From the NCBI GenBank assembly GCA_023055425.1, contig JALGPY010000007.1, forward strand, positions 16,936,001-17,000,000: 64,000 nucleotides of DNA, written 5' to 3'. Both the position numbers and the translations under genes were made by a program. Numbering within the stretch: the first letter of the stretch is position 1; each line of letters starts with the position of its first letter. The notes beneath the pieces are model-generated. The model made no database searches. It had not been told where the DNA came from and saw nothing but the letters and a program-made list of their open reading frames with translations. Origin of the DNA: Linanthus parryae (lineage: Eukaryota; Streptophyta; Magnoliopsida; Ericales; Polemoniaceae). Positions 32,387-44,668 of this stretch are shown here, one piece after another.

Positions 32387-33479
32387 TCTGATCATTCAAT
32401 GAGTCACGTGGCGATGTTGGCGGATCTCTTATTTTTGCATTGCCATTCAAAAACTATAAAATAAATTTAAATTGAAAGGCTTGTTGTATTGCCATTGCCG
32501 ATAAACAGTCTGAAAATCCCCTGTTGATGTATGAGCAATGTACAAGTCTTTAAATGGTTAAATCCTTATGTAGTTATTATGATTTGGTTCGTTAATGTGA
32601 TGCTTGCTCTAGAGTTTTCATTGAACATGGTTGGGCGATTGTGATTCACTTGTGTAATTTCTCATGGGCTGTAGTGAATTGTTGGACCACGCATCACACG
32701 TTTGCAGGCCGGCTTGCTAATTCATTAGCCCGGGTACTCCTAAAAATATTCATTTATAGATGTAGGAAAGTCGAACTGTTGACCTCTCTTCATAATGTAG
32801 CAGTGCAAATCCAATATGAATATTCACATTCTACCTTTTCCAATTAGGGTTCATGTTCACGAGAGGTTGCGCGTTGCCCTGCGCTCCCTCCCCTGTCCCT
32901 GACTTGTTTTTCTACCTTGCCGGTTCTTTTTGGTCTTCCAAGTATAAAATATAAATGATGATGAAGAAAAAGTTCAGATATGTGTGAGATCACATAACAC
33001 TCCGTCTCTTACTATCTATAATCAAATGAATCAGATCTTTTATATGAATTAGCTATCAAATGCTTTAAGCATTCAACTTTTCCATTGTCACACGAACGAA
33101 ACAGATCCACTGCTAGAATATGTATGCATAGTGACAATAGCAGAGGTTTGCTGTGCATAGTGACAATAGCAGAGGTTTGCTCACTAACACAGCAGTCGTC
33201 TTCACAGTCTAGATTTCAACCCTAATCATCCAACATTTTGCCTAACAATCCTTCAATTCAGCAAAATGAAAAAGAAAGACTAGCATTCTCTTCCTTTTAA
33301 CTGCATTTGACCTACAACACTATCTGTACAACATTTCACCTAACGCAATGGGAGTATATACCCAGAGGACCTGGTTCCTTCATTTCTATTTCAAGCCCTC
33401 AAGAAAAAAACATGTCCTCTATGCATCGGACATCTCCAACAACGAGACGAATATAGCTCGATGACATGAACTCGTAGTG
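32387..33479. other. 3' flank, no gene seen
   Basis: 3' UTR and intergenic DNA. A 32-bp tandem duplication (GTGCATAGTGACAATAGCAG type) lies at 33126-33182. Nothing else is supported. Confidence 0.6.
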
Positions 33480-34130
33480 TAGCAGGATGCTCCCTACTTG
33501 TGAGGAGGCCCTGCATCGGACTCCGCTTGTACTGATAAATAAACAAGGGAAAACTTGGGTATTTCCGAGAAGGATATATAGAGTTTACCTTCAGGAAACT
33601 AAGTAGGTAGAGGAAAAAGGTAGAGGATAGAAAGAATCACGTTAGAGTCTGGTATACTTGTAATAAAGGTAGGCATTTGAACATGGTAGGTATTTTCGTA
33701 GATTAAAATCTTTTGGATGAAGTTAGGAGGCTAAAAGAATAAGTTATGGGTTTGTTCTTTTCTACTTCTAGAAGTGACACTGAATGTAAAAGACAATTTA
33801 GAGAGGATTTGGATAAGCCTGGGTTTATTCTTTGGACGATTAGATAGGATTTTTCTTTCCTACTTCTAGGGTTTGGGCACCAAACGAGAGAGAGTTGTAG
33901 ACGAGGATCTTAATGGGCGTGTTTGGAGGGATGATACAAGTTATGAGAGAATATATGGAGGTTTTGGATTGAGAAGAGAAGAATGGTGCAGGGAAAGAAA
34001 TTTCGAAGTTCGCTTTGGCACATCATATAGGATTAACCAACATCATATTTTAAGAAAAGGGATGCAAATTCAGGAACCTTTAAATGCAGAACCGTTGCTT
34101 GCCAAATAGACACCTTTCTTAGGAAGAGAG
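33480..34130. repeat. segmental duplication block, copy 1
   Basis: Diverged copy of 48418-48840: shared GATGCTCCCTACTTGTGAGG, ACATGGTAGGTATTTTC, GCACCAAACGAGAGAGAG and GAAATTTCGAAGTTCGCTTT-type stretches in the same order. The open frame 33873-34109 lies here; its counterpart in copy 2 is broken, so it is probably not a gene. Confidence 0.75.
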
Positions 34131-34552
34131 GCGATATAAAGATGTCTAAGAATGTATTGTTAAAGTAGATCGTGAGAGCTGAACACCCAAACACAGGATT
34201 TTGAATTTGGACATATGTAATAGGAGAAGGAAGACTGGAAATCCAGGAACTAGGCACCCATATAAAGATGTCTAGTTGCTGGATTTAAAATGACGATGAC
34301 TTGCAAGTTTTAGTAAGCGATTGTTTCATGATGGAATCTGGTATGTTTGAAGAGCTTAATTGAATATGGATGGAGGTGGCTTGGTGTTCATGAATTGGAA
34401 GTGTAGCACCTTATGTTTTGTGGCAGTCTTAGGGAAATTGGCTGCCATGTAATGAATCATGGTATTGTAATGACAAGGTGCAAAAGCAGTTTACACTTTA
34501 CACAAAAAGATAATGCACAAACCCTTCTTTACTTGTAGGAGCATGGACCATA

Positions 34553-34720
34553 GTTTTAAAACCGGACCGGATTGAATCGGTGGTTCAAAAAAATGGGTGG
34601 TCCGGTTTGGTAATCGGTGAGGCAGAGAACCGGTCAAACTTGGTAAAAAAGAAAGGTTTACAGCCCAACTGGCGAACCGGATGGGTCAAAACCAGCCGGT
34701 TCTGACATTTTTCATAAATT
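34553..34720. mobile_element. possible truncated hAT-type MITE
   Basis: TAGTTTTAAAACCGGACCGG at the left and repeated ACCGG words resemble a common plant MITE style, but I find no matching right end or target duplication. Confidence 0.35.
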
Positions 34721-36680
34721 TATTTCGTTGCTAGAAACCAAGGAAATCTGGCTTCCACTATTCTTGCACTTGAGTCTTCACTTCTTTCCTATTCCAATAG
34801 TTTTTGTTTACTGTTTCCTTGCCATTCTGTTTCATAGATCTTATATATTTGGAATTGGTGATAGGCAATTATGGGAAGTTTTGTCTAGGATGAAGTTTTG
34901 AATTTATACCACCACCATTGCGTGCGGGGATCTATATTTTACTGACCTTATTTGGGGCATCTACTTTATTTTCGACTGATCTGGCTAGCATTTCGCCTAG
35001 ATTGTTGTGCATTTATATTACTCCATTATTGTAACGTTTGAGGCAGATTGTTACTTTGAACTGTTTGTCCTATTCCAAAATGTACTTGGGTGTTGTGGAA
35101 ATATAACTCTTTTCTCCGTTTTAGGTTTCTAGTTTCTTTAGTATTCTTACAACCAGTTCTATGACATGAAGTACATGTATTGATAAGTCAAGTACGGGAA
35201 TTAAAGACGTGTAGCGAAACTGGTAAGTTGTGATTCAGCTGCCGTGTTTTGCAAACTGATAAAATAGCCAACTATTTCAAGTTGCACTGGTAAGAGTGGC
35301 AGTGTAGCTTGAAATCGTGCCCCAAAAAAACTCAAGACAAGACTATTTTAGTCGTTGGATAGTTTTCATTTTTTTCGCTTGTCAACTTCAAATGTTTTCT
35401 TTCGGTTCATGACAACCACATGTTTCTTCTCTGCAGAAACTATGGAGACGGCTCGCATCATGGATTAGGATAGAGATATGTCTTCAGCAATAACTTGTCA
35501 GTGTTTCCTTAGCAATCAAATCTGTGAGGTTTCACTACGCATATATTTTACCTTTTTGCTCTAGAACTACTTCAGATTCACATTGTCATGGTGATTACGA
35601 CTTTGTTAGCAATAGTTTTTATATTTAATTGTTATTCGTACTTTGATTGGAAAGGAAATCAAACCTATGAATATCTACGTTAGAACCCTCAGTGAGCAGA
35701 ATATGTTGGCCATATTTGGCGACCGTTTATATCTAGGATAAGTACTGATCCGATAATCTAAATTTTTAATCATAAGGCACCTAGTGGATTGGATTTTCTT
35801 CACAAAAACTGGAGGCACGGAAATTAAGAAACCCCCCGAAAAGACTATACTACCCCTTGTCATTTCAATAATTCCACCACTCAACAATTTTCAGTAATTC
35901 CACCAAAACAGATGACATCAAGAACAGCAGATGGACATAAAAAATTTACATATCACAATCACCATGAAAACATTCAATATCACCAAAAAAAAAAAATCAA
36001 CATTCCTGAATAACAGACTCAAACACCAACTAATCTAATAAATCAGTTTCAACAAAAGTATCTGGAATTTACAGAAGATGCAGAAGAAAGAAAAGACGAA
36101 GAATCTGGACAAGAGGAACACCAAATCTGGACTGCCACCGTTCGGAGCAAAGACCTGCAAATAGATTGACAGATCTGAGAGTTGTGAGGACAGATCTGAG
36201 AGAGAAGAGTGGGAGAGAGAGAAACTGCAAATTAAGAAGAACGAGATGGACGAGTACCTGGCGTGGTTCGTCGCTTTCCGCCGGAAGCCACCATCACCTC
36301 CACCGTTCAAAGCCACTGGTTCGTTGGTTTCCGGCTGTTCAAGAAGCTCTCTCAACTTCTCCTATCTGTTTCTGTCGAAGCCACACCATTGTTCTGCTCT
36401 CTCTCTCTCTCTTGTCCGAAGGCAGCCCATTGTCTCCCTCCCTCCCTTCGTCGATATGCTCTCGCTCGCCCTTTTTGTCTCCCTCCCTCTCTTCCTCTCT
36501 CTCTGCCCGTGTGTGTTTGTGTGTGGCGGCTGAGTGAAGAGCAGGTTAGGGTTGTGAAGAACAAGAAGACGAATTAGTGTGGGTAGGGTTGTATTTTTGG
36601 GCTGGGTAGCTTATTAGGATTTGGGCTTTGTTAATTAGTACATTAAGAATAATTGGGCTTGATTAATCAGCTTTATTTAC
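34721..36680. other. intergenic DNA with GC/CT-rich segment
   Basis: No gene is supported. 36030-36560 has a CT-rich, 5'-gene-end-like composition with competing open frames on both strands, reminiscent of 3040-3650, 28220-28960 and 40430-40910. No introns or known domain can be assigned. Confidence 0.5.
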
Positions 36681-37383
36681 TAATCTGATTAGTTAAGCCC
36701 AATTATAAATTGGTGTGTTGTTTTTTTATTAAGGGTATGATGGTATTTTAGGTGGGGATAAGATTCCTAATCTGATTAGTTAAGCCCAATTATAAATTGG
36801 CGTGTTGTTTTTTTATTCAGGGTATGATGGTAGGGATGACAATATGGTCCGATCCGATCTGTGATCCGAGCCATCCGGGCCGAATGGATCGGATCGGATT
36901 TGGATCTGGAAAGCCAGATCCGATTGGATTGGATCTTGGATTTGGATCTAAGGGCAGATCCACCGGGTTCCGACCCGATCCGATCCGACGTATATGTGCG
37001 CTTTACAAATATATTCATACTACCCCCCACTATCACTTCCAAGAAGAATACAATAGTAATTCCAACCTACAAAGCTATTTCGGTTGTGTTTTAGGCTTCA
37101 TAACTTGCGAACATGCCTTAGCGTATGAAATAGTGTTTATTTCTTATGTTATTCTTTGTATTTTATTGCAAACCCAAGTCGGATCCGATCCGACCACGTA
37201 TTATATGGATCTACGGATCGGATTTGGATCAGCTGGATGAAACCCGATCCGATCTGATCCGAATCCGGTGATGATCCGAACGGATCTGGATCCCATTTCT
37301 CCTAGTCGGATCTGGATCAGATCCGATCCGGATCGGACCGTTGCCATCCCTATATGATGGTATTTTAGGTGGGGATAAGATTC
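36681..37383. repeat. 87-bp tandem duplication, second unit interrupted
   Basis: Unit 1 is 36681-36767 (starting TAATCTGATTAGTTAAGCCC). Unit 2 starts at 36768, is interrupted after 36830 by a hAT MITE, and resumes at 37353 with TATGATGGTATTTTAGGTGG to about 37383. Confidence 0.9.
36831..37352. mobile_element. hAT-type MITE with GGATCCGATC-rich interior
   Basis: 522 bases. The ends TAGGGATGACAATATGGTCC and, reversed, TAGGGATGGCAACGGTCCGA are inverted repeats. A perfect 8-bp duplication TATGATGG flanks it (36823-36830, 37353-37360), the hAT signature. The interior next to both ends is rich in GGATCCGATC words. There is no transposase; apparent frames here are artefacts of the short repeats. 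Confidence 0.92.
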
Positions 37384-37675
37384 TTTTTTGGAAAAATTGA
37401 AGAAACTGGAGGAACGCCTAAAAAGGAAAATTTGAAGAACCTGGAGGACGGAGGGAGTATATTGTTAATACCCAAATTGTATATAAACTAAACTCATTAA
37501 CCATTCTACAAAATTGATAATACAAGTGATTTGTTCACAAAATCACAAAAGATGCACGTTGTCTTTTCGGGTTACTGTAGCAATGTAAAAACTCCCTAGC
37601 TTTAAACTTTCAGAAATTGCAAAATATGTCTGCCGCACACAAAGCACCAGAGGTGTACCTGGCGCGGGTGGAATA

Positions 37676-37965
37676 CCCATGCTTAGGTCACTAGTTGGAC
37701 TTATCTAGGTGTTTCAAGCTGTAAAGTCCTAGAAATTATGTGTTTGTGGGTGTGGCAGTGTTCCACATATTTGGGGTGCGTGTGCGGCGAATGCATATGT
37801 GTGTGATATTTCTGATGTTTAGACTTAGATAGTGACCCATGCTTAGGTCACTAGTTGGACTTATCTAGGTGTTTCAAGCTGTAAAATCCTAGAAATTATG
37901 TGTTTGTGGGTGTGGCAGTGTTCCACATATTTGGGGTGCGTGTGCGGCGAATGTATGTGTGTGTG
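37676..37965. repeat. interspersed direct duplication of 130 bp, period 160
   Basis: CCCATGCTTAGGTCACTAGT occurs at 37676 and 37836. Both units run to GGTGCGTGTGCGGCGAATG and are almost identical; about 30 bases separate them. Confidence 0.9.
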
Positions 37966-38809
37966 TATATACATTGAATTATTGTAAGATGTTTGCTATA
38001 CATGCAAAAGTTAAAATAGAACCCGTAATAGTATAAATTATATACAAGGCTAAACATTTAAGCCATTATAAAAAAAGATAATACATCACATGTTCACACA
38101 AGTCACAAGAGAGGTGCATCAATTTTTCAGAAAATAGACAATGACTGCACCCACCAAAGCACCCGAGAAAAAAAAGCAACCGTGATTCCTGATAAATAGA
38201 AATAAAAAAGAACTAAACGTAGCTATAGTTTCAAGATATAGATTACCCGTTGAATTTAAATGTTAAATGTGTATCGCACTTATGGGGATTATTACTGTGG
38301 TGAAGCTCCTTCTCCTACATCCCGAAGTTAATATGCATGCATGTTATATGGTCAATAGATTTGTCCACAAATTTTGACATCTGTACTGCAGAATCATACT
38401 ATTGTTTAGACTTAGATAGGGTTTCGGCTTCATATAAAGTTATATGCTTTCGATCACATATCAGAACCCGCACTGATATTTCTGATGTTCCACGACTTAA
38501 CCACCTAATATTGAAACGAAACAAACCCACTAGTCACAAAAACAAACTGTCTATTCTTTTCAGATGATGCCATCGGTTGGTGAAACTAATTAGCTCCAAC
38601 TTCAAAATAGAAGGAGAAATACTGATACTAATACAACTGCAAATATACTGCTTTGGAAGTCCATCAATCTCGAGGCGTCCTTACTGCTTCTTTCTCTAAG
38701 AAGTGCCACATTAGATCATGTTCTTCATGCAAACCAAAATCGGCTTGCTTCTTGCGCAAAAGACATTAAATGCTAATACACAGAATGTCATAACGATTGT
38801 GCTCCAAAC
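37966..38809. other. intergenic DNA, no gene seen
   Basis: AT-rich. Short open frames have no recognisable domain. Confidence 0.6.
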
Positions 38810-39860
38810 CCAGTTTAGAGGAGAAATAATATTAGGTCTAAAGAGATGCAATTGAACCACTTTTGAAGTCCATCAACGTTCAGCCTCAGATACGGCTTTC
38901 TTTTTGCAAAATACTGCACCACATCATGCTCGTTGTGTGAATGAAAAATTACCTTATGGATGATATTTGTCTTATCAATGTTGCATATCAACTCTTCCTT
39001 TGCGAAAATGTTTCCAATGGGGATATTCATAATCTCTAGAATGATGGGCATCAAAGTTCCCATGCCAATAGCTCATAATTCGCCACTTCTGCATAACATA
39101 TGGTTATCTTGTACCAGCATCACGTAACCTCCTAAATAAACTCAACATCTGGATATGGCTCTTGTAAAGATCATGGCCCAAATTTGGAGGAAAAGCAACT
39201 GTTGAAAAGGATTCATTGCTTAAATTGAACACAAGTATAAACTCCTTGGTGCTTTTGTGAATCTTTTTATCAAGGATCTAATAAAGAGCACCTTTGGAAT
39301 ATACTGGTCCCATGTTGCCCTAAATGACCACTCTGTAAGAAGCTTCAAGTTGCGTCCAGAGACTATTTGTTTTCCCATGTGTAAAGATCTCAAACCCAGG
39401 AAATCTGAATGATGTACATCCTAAAAGCCGTCTACTTCTTGGTTGACAGATCAAATCCAAGACAAAACGGGTTGATGGAAAGTACTCAAGTCGTGTTTGA
39501 TTTCGGCAATATCACATGCTTTATTGATATGGGTTTACACACCATCACTAGGTCAGGATACCATTCTGAAGCAAGGCAGGCAAAGCCCTTGCAAATGACG
39601 TGACTTTCAGCTCCCCCTTGCCCGAATGCGTATTTGATAGGTGGAACATTTTAGTGTCCAGTGAAGGGATTTCACGTGCCTTCTTCTGATCTAAGTTCAT
39701 AGATGTAGTATTCGGGGTGAAATTGTGACAACTATCCGAGGTGGAAGAGAAATTGATCCTTTTGAGTTGCAGGTTCATGATATCTGAATGCTCAATGATA
39801 TGGCACCAGCCCTTACACACATACTTACATGTAAGTAGATGCCAATTTTCATAGAGCATC
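38810..39860 (-). pseudogene. F-box (FBA-type) pseudogene
   Basis: On the minus strand the start of the F-box helix region is readable at about 39840-39760: LLTCKYVCKGWCHIIEHSDI, then MNLQLKR, which fits the typical F-box phrase CKCVCKSW..I..P.F...HL. The frame continues only to 39548. Further pieces in shifted frames reach 38815, where a C-terminal-like segment (HDVVQYFAKRKPYLRLN) resembles the end of F-box-associated domains. There is no intact start and there are several frame changes, so it is a pseudogene. The N-terminus seems to have been replaced by the inverted copy described at 39730-39966. Confidence 0.6.
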
Positions 39861-39966
39861 TACTAACATGTGAGTGTGTGTTCAAATACTCGCGCTGCAT
39901 GATTGAGCTTTCAAATTTCATAAACCTGCAACTCAAACGATCAACTTCTCTCCCAAATTGCCCTGT
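39730..39966. repeat. head-to-head inverted duplication of an F-box exon
   Basis: Left arm 39730-39842 and right arm 39856-39966 are inverted copies about a 13-base spacer, for example GTAAGTAGATGC against GCATCTACTAAC. The plus-strand arm also encodes the F-box phrase in degenerate form (INLQLKRSTSL). Confidence 0.75.
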
Positions 39967-40257
39967 TCTGTACTATAAATACCAATACCATTGTTTCAAC
40001 AAAAGAATATCAAAATACCACTTTTTTAAACGTCTTCTTGATCTTGAGGTTTTTGGGCAACGAATGTGTTAAAAAATAACGGAAGCTACTTATAGTTTCA
40101 AACCCTAGCTTAATATCATAAATAATATATTATCTTGAACCACTAGACTAGATTTGATGTCATGAAGTGTAGCACAAATAAGCATATATAGTCAGATTTC
40201 TAATACACAAGAAACAAACTATAGATCCAAGTAATTGGAGAATAATTAATAATTTTA

Positions 40258-41871
40258 GGGTAAAAGACATTTTCCACCCCTCTATTATGGAATAAATACA
40301 GATACCCCCCGCAATGAAAAAATACAAGTACCCCCTTTCAGAGTTAAAAACTAACGGCACACTGACGGAGGAGTAAAATGACAATTCTACCCTAATATTG
40401 AAGCAAAATTACGACACTATAAATGCCATTTTTTCTCCTTCTTCCTCATTTCCTAACCCTAGCCGCACAAAACTTTCACCTGCTCTTCCGATCCAGATCT
40501 TCTTCCTCCTCCTCCCTCTGCCTCCTTCATCTTCTCTTCTATGTTCTGTATCGCTGCTGGATTCTTGCTGCCATGGCTCTGTTAGTTGTCCTGTTCGGGA
40601 ATTGTGATGGTGGAATTAGAGGGTCTTCGATGATGGGTTGTTGGGTTGCAGAGGTTGGTTATGGAGGTCGTGGCTTTGGTGATTGCTGGGTTTTTGGTTG
40701 CAGGGTACAATCTTCTTCTTCTGCCTCCCTCTGCCTCCTCTTCTCTTCGCTCTTCTGTCAACCCCCTCTGTCTCTCTCTCTCCTTCCGGAAACCACTGCC
40801 GCCTCCACCTCCGGAAACCGCTACTGCCATCGTCTCTCTCTTCATCCTCTGAGACCCAAAACCAGAACCCGAAAGCTGGGTTGGTGCCAGGGACGGTTGT
40901 GGCGGAACCCATTGATTGATTAATCCGGTGCTACAACCTACTGGGTAAGGCATAAAATGCTGAAAAATGGTGACAAGATTATATGCTAACCTTCTACAGT
41001 AAAGACGCAAGCAGTTTTGCTGCTCTTAATGATGCCTTGTCATTTTTGCAGTTTTGCTGCTTGGGTGAGTTCAATACTTATCAGGACTGCAATTGAAGAT
41101 TTTGTTAAGAAAAAGTGTAGGTTAAAACAGAGTTTTCAAGGGGGTTTGTAACAGCAAGAGAAGGGGGTTTATTTTGGTTCGATTTGGGTTTATTTTTTTG
41201 ATTCTTCATGGGTTCGATTTGGGTTTCGGCTGTTCATCAATTGGGTGTTTGATCTCCCTTCAAACTCAAATCTTTGAGTTGGGGCAGAGACTAGATTAAA
41301 GTAACAATTTTGGGACAAAATCTCTTCTACATGACAATTTTGGTGTTCTTAATATTCACCAAGAACATGAACATCGAAAATAAGGCAATAGGTTTGTGTT
41401 TTCAAAGTTGATTGAAGCAATAAGTTTAGCTATTTTTTTTTTTCTGGGAATTTTACGGGTGTGTTCTTGATGACAATCTTGTGAGTTCGATGTTCTTTGT
41501 GGTCTTGGTTTGATGTAAATGGTTTGATTGGAGAATTGGTGTTTGTATTGGCCTGGTATAGAGAAGGGAGGGTGGAGGTGGTGGTGGTGGTGGGGGTGTT
41601 GTTGCTGGTGGTGGTGGCCAAGAACACCAAGAACGAGGGGAAAAATAGGTGGTATAGCCATTTTTGTAATTCCACCCTTCCAAGGGTAGAATGGTCACAA
41701 AAAAGTCATATTGCACTCTCCACTAACTGATTGTAACAGAAGGGTGGCATCTGTCCACCCTTCATCCACGGGGTTAATCTGTCTCTGACAGAGGGTATTT
41801 GTATTTTTCCATAGTGCAGGGGGGTATCTGTATTTATTTCATAATAGAGGGGTGGAAATTGTCTTTTACCC
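40258..41871. mobile_element. MULE-like element, possibly carrying a gene fragment
   Basis: 1614 bases. The terminal inverted repeats of at least 55 bases start GGGTAAAAGACATTTTCCAC on the left and, reversed, GGGTAAAAGACAATTTCCAC on the right. Flanks ATAATTTTA (40249-40257) and ATACTTTTA (41872-41880) match in 8 of 9, as expected for Mutator. The interior 40430-40920 resembles a plant 5' UTR and first exon (CTAACCCTAGCC, CT-rich, then GC-rich), so it may be a Pack-MULE; I cannot identify a donor gene. No transposase is seen. Confidence 0.75.
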
Positions 41872-42234
41872 ATACTTTTATTTTTTGACTCTTAACATAT
41901 TCAGAATATTTTAATTAAAAAATTCATTATGACATTTTCTCAAATTATAATGAATTTAATGAAATAATCTTAAAAGTAAAATAATATATCATTTGCACCC
42001 GCCCATGTGTTATTGCCTTAAAAGTAGGAGGATTTGTAATTTGATTCAAGATGCTTCTAGTTTAAGTTGTTTGCATAGTTATTGTAAGTTATTTTTTTTA
42101 GTAGGTTATAGTAAGTTATTAAAGTAAAAGAAAATAAAAACTAAAGTGTAAATTATCAGAAAAGATGCGGTCTTGTTTCGTAGTGATGTGACTATATATA
42201 ATTACTTTGTGCTATAATAAACAAATAGGTAATG

Positions 42235-42315
42235 TGGTTTAGTGGTTTAAGTATTCCAGTGGTTTATTAGTTATGGTCAAGAGTTCGAACCGCCTAACGA
42301 AAATTATTTTTTAAC
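42235..42315 (+). mobile_element. possible tRNA-derived SINE
   Basis: A-box-like TGGTTTAGTGG (42235) and B-box GAGTTCGAACC (42281) at pol III spacing, followed by an AT-rich tail with a T run. No target duplication is certain. The same class as 23290-23375. Confidence 0.5.
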
Positions 42316-42579
42316 TAATAAATCATTGATTCCTCAAAAACCGAGTTTTCATCCTTAACTTGACTAATACATCATTTTTAACTAATGAGTATGTGTAAAA
42401 CCTACAGAAACCTTAAAGATAAAAATGAGGTTTCAATGTTTGAAAATCTCACTGTCAGGAATAGGTTCAAAGTTGTGGTTTTTTGGTATTTTTTGTTGAA
42501 GCAGTGGTATATAGGTATATAGTGCAAAACAGTGATATTTTGAGAGAAATCAACGGAAGGCTTCATCAAGGCTCACTTT

Positions 42580-44629
42580 GATGCATCGTGGATCCTGGCA
42601 ACAAAAGAAGCCAGTTGTGGTGCAATCTTACGAGATTAAACCAGCCAAGTAATGGCAGCAACCACTGGAGAGATGGGAAGATGTATGTCGGTGAGAGAAG
42701 TCGAGAGCAAGGCTGCGGTGATGGCGATGGATCTAAACCTAGCACACAGGCAAAGAACCCCTCGGGGTTTCTGAAAGTGTATATCCAAAGAGAGAGAGAG
42801 AAGATTCATTGTATTGATAGAGAGAGTATATATATAGAGAATGAGTCGGTTCAATGCAGCGATGGGTCTCGAAGACCAAATAAATACTAAGAAGTAAGAA
42901 CGCAATAGTTAGATTTGATCTAACGGTCATAAAGAAACGGCTCTATGCCTTAGGGTTACGTATGGAGACTGGGCCACACTAGATTAGGCTTGCTGTAGTG
43001 ATTTGGGCTTGTCTTCAGTGATGAAAGAAATAGCCCTGGTCTGGTCTTCTGAGAGATGGGCTTTTAGGTATTGGGCTTAGCCCAGTTCTTCCATTAAAAA
43101 CACTACTAGAGACAAACATTAGAAGACGGAGAAATCTCAGATCTAACAGTGACTAGAGATGCCCTAGAAGAAATGAAGATGAAAGCAAGTGGCTTCGGAG
43201 AAATTGAGATGAACTACGTTGGTAGAAAGAGGAATGGCACATTTATTATCAGTAATGGATAGTAGTTATCTAGAAAAGCAAAATTGACTACCCGACCACC
43301 TTGGTTGGAAGCAGATTGATTACTAGATACAACATATGTATTACATGGTTCAGCTTCTTGAGTTATAAAACAATCTTTCTCTCAAAAGAAACTTCCTTTC
43401 TACCAAAATTAATGCAACAACGTAAATTGAATTAACTGAAACTAGTTTGATCCAATGAAACCAGGTGTTTGAGAATCCACAAATGTGTTTTGAAATTAAC
43501 CTTGGAAGCACTTTTATGTAAGAAACTAGGTGAGAATAAGTCTGATAAAATTTTAAAGAAAAAATATAGCTGGCATTGACATCTTAGACCAACTTAATTC
43601 ATGGTCTCAACCTTTATCTTAAATAATAAACTGCCACAATTTTATGTATCCTGTGTAAGGGAATTTAAACAAACATCTATAGTAGTTTGAACAGATATCT
43701 TATCTTTCACGAGTCATTATTCTTGACTTTCGAATATGTATCATTTCTTCTTGCAATATCCTGATAAAAATTAATAATAAAAGAACTAAGACTGGAAACA
43801 TGGATGTAAGAAAAAATTGAACTTACCATACAAGTTACTTTGAAAACTGGAAACAGTAATCAAACTGGCCCGCAATATTGTTAAAGCAACAAACTAACGG
43901 ATATGCGTGTTGACGGAGGAAATCTAAGAAAAGGAAAAAAAAAATTGTGGAGGAAAACAATGGATCTCTATTTTACTAAGGATCGTCATTTTGTTGGCTT
44001 TCCTCCGTCAACACGCATATCTGTTGTTCGTTGCTGTAGCATTATCACAGTCCAATTATATTACGGTATCTAGTTTCCAATATAATTTGCTTTGGTAAGT
44101 TCAAAATTTTCTTTAGATACATGCTTACCGTTTTTCCTATCTCAGTTTTTTATGTGCCATAAGAAACTGTATATTTTGAAAGTCAGGCATAAGGACACGT
44201 GATAGATAAGATAGCGGTTCTAGATACTATAGATATTTATTTAAATTCACATACACTGGATGCATAAAATTGTTGCAGTTTAATATTTGAGATAGATGCT
44301 GAGATCAAGAATTAAGTTGATCTAATATCTCAATGGCAATGATTTTATTCAATCACATTTTTTATCAGACTTATTCTCACCCAGTTTCTTAGATAAAAAT
44401 TGCTTACAGTGGTCATTTGAAAACACATTGGTGGAGATGTTTGAGTCTTATTCTAGTGCATGTGGTTCATTGGACCAAATTAATTTCAGTTAATGCTATT
44501 TATGTTGTTGCAACTAATATTTGTAGAAAGGAAGTTTTTTGCAACCAAGTTTTTTTATAAAGCTGAACCATCTAGTACATCCGTTGAGTCTAATAATAAA
44601 CTCCGCTTCTATTTATAACTAAAGCAAAA

Positions 44630-44668
<39 letters not shown>

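Noticed and set aside
35440..35530. CTGCAG/AAACTATGGAGACGG stretch resembling the first exon of the F-box-like family
   Set aside because: The similarity stops after about 15 bases and no F-box coding follows.
36797..37240. 147-codon open frame inside the hAT MITE
   Set aside because: Made of the GGATCCGATC repeats of the MITE termini; non-coding element.
37441..37462. GGACGGAGGGAGTAT, which resembles the Stowaway/mariner terminal motif
   Set aside because: No matching inverted end within a plausible distance; a single end is not enough.
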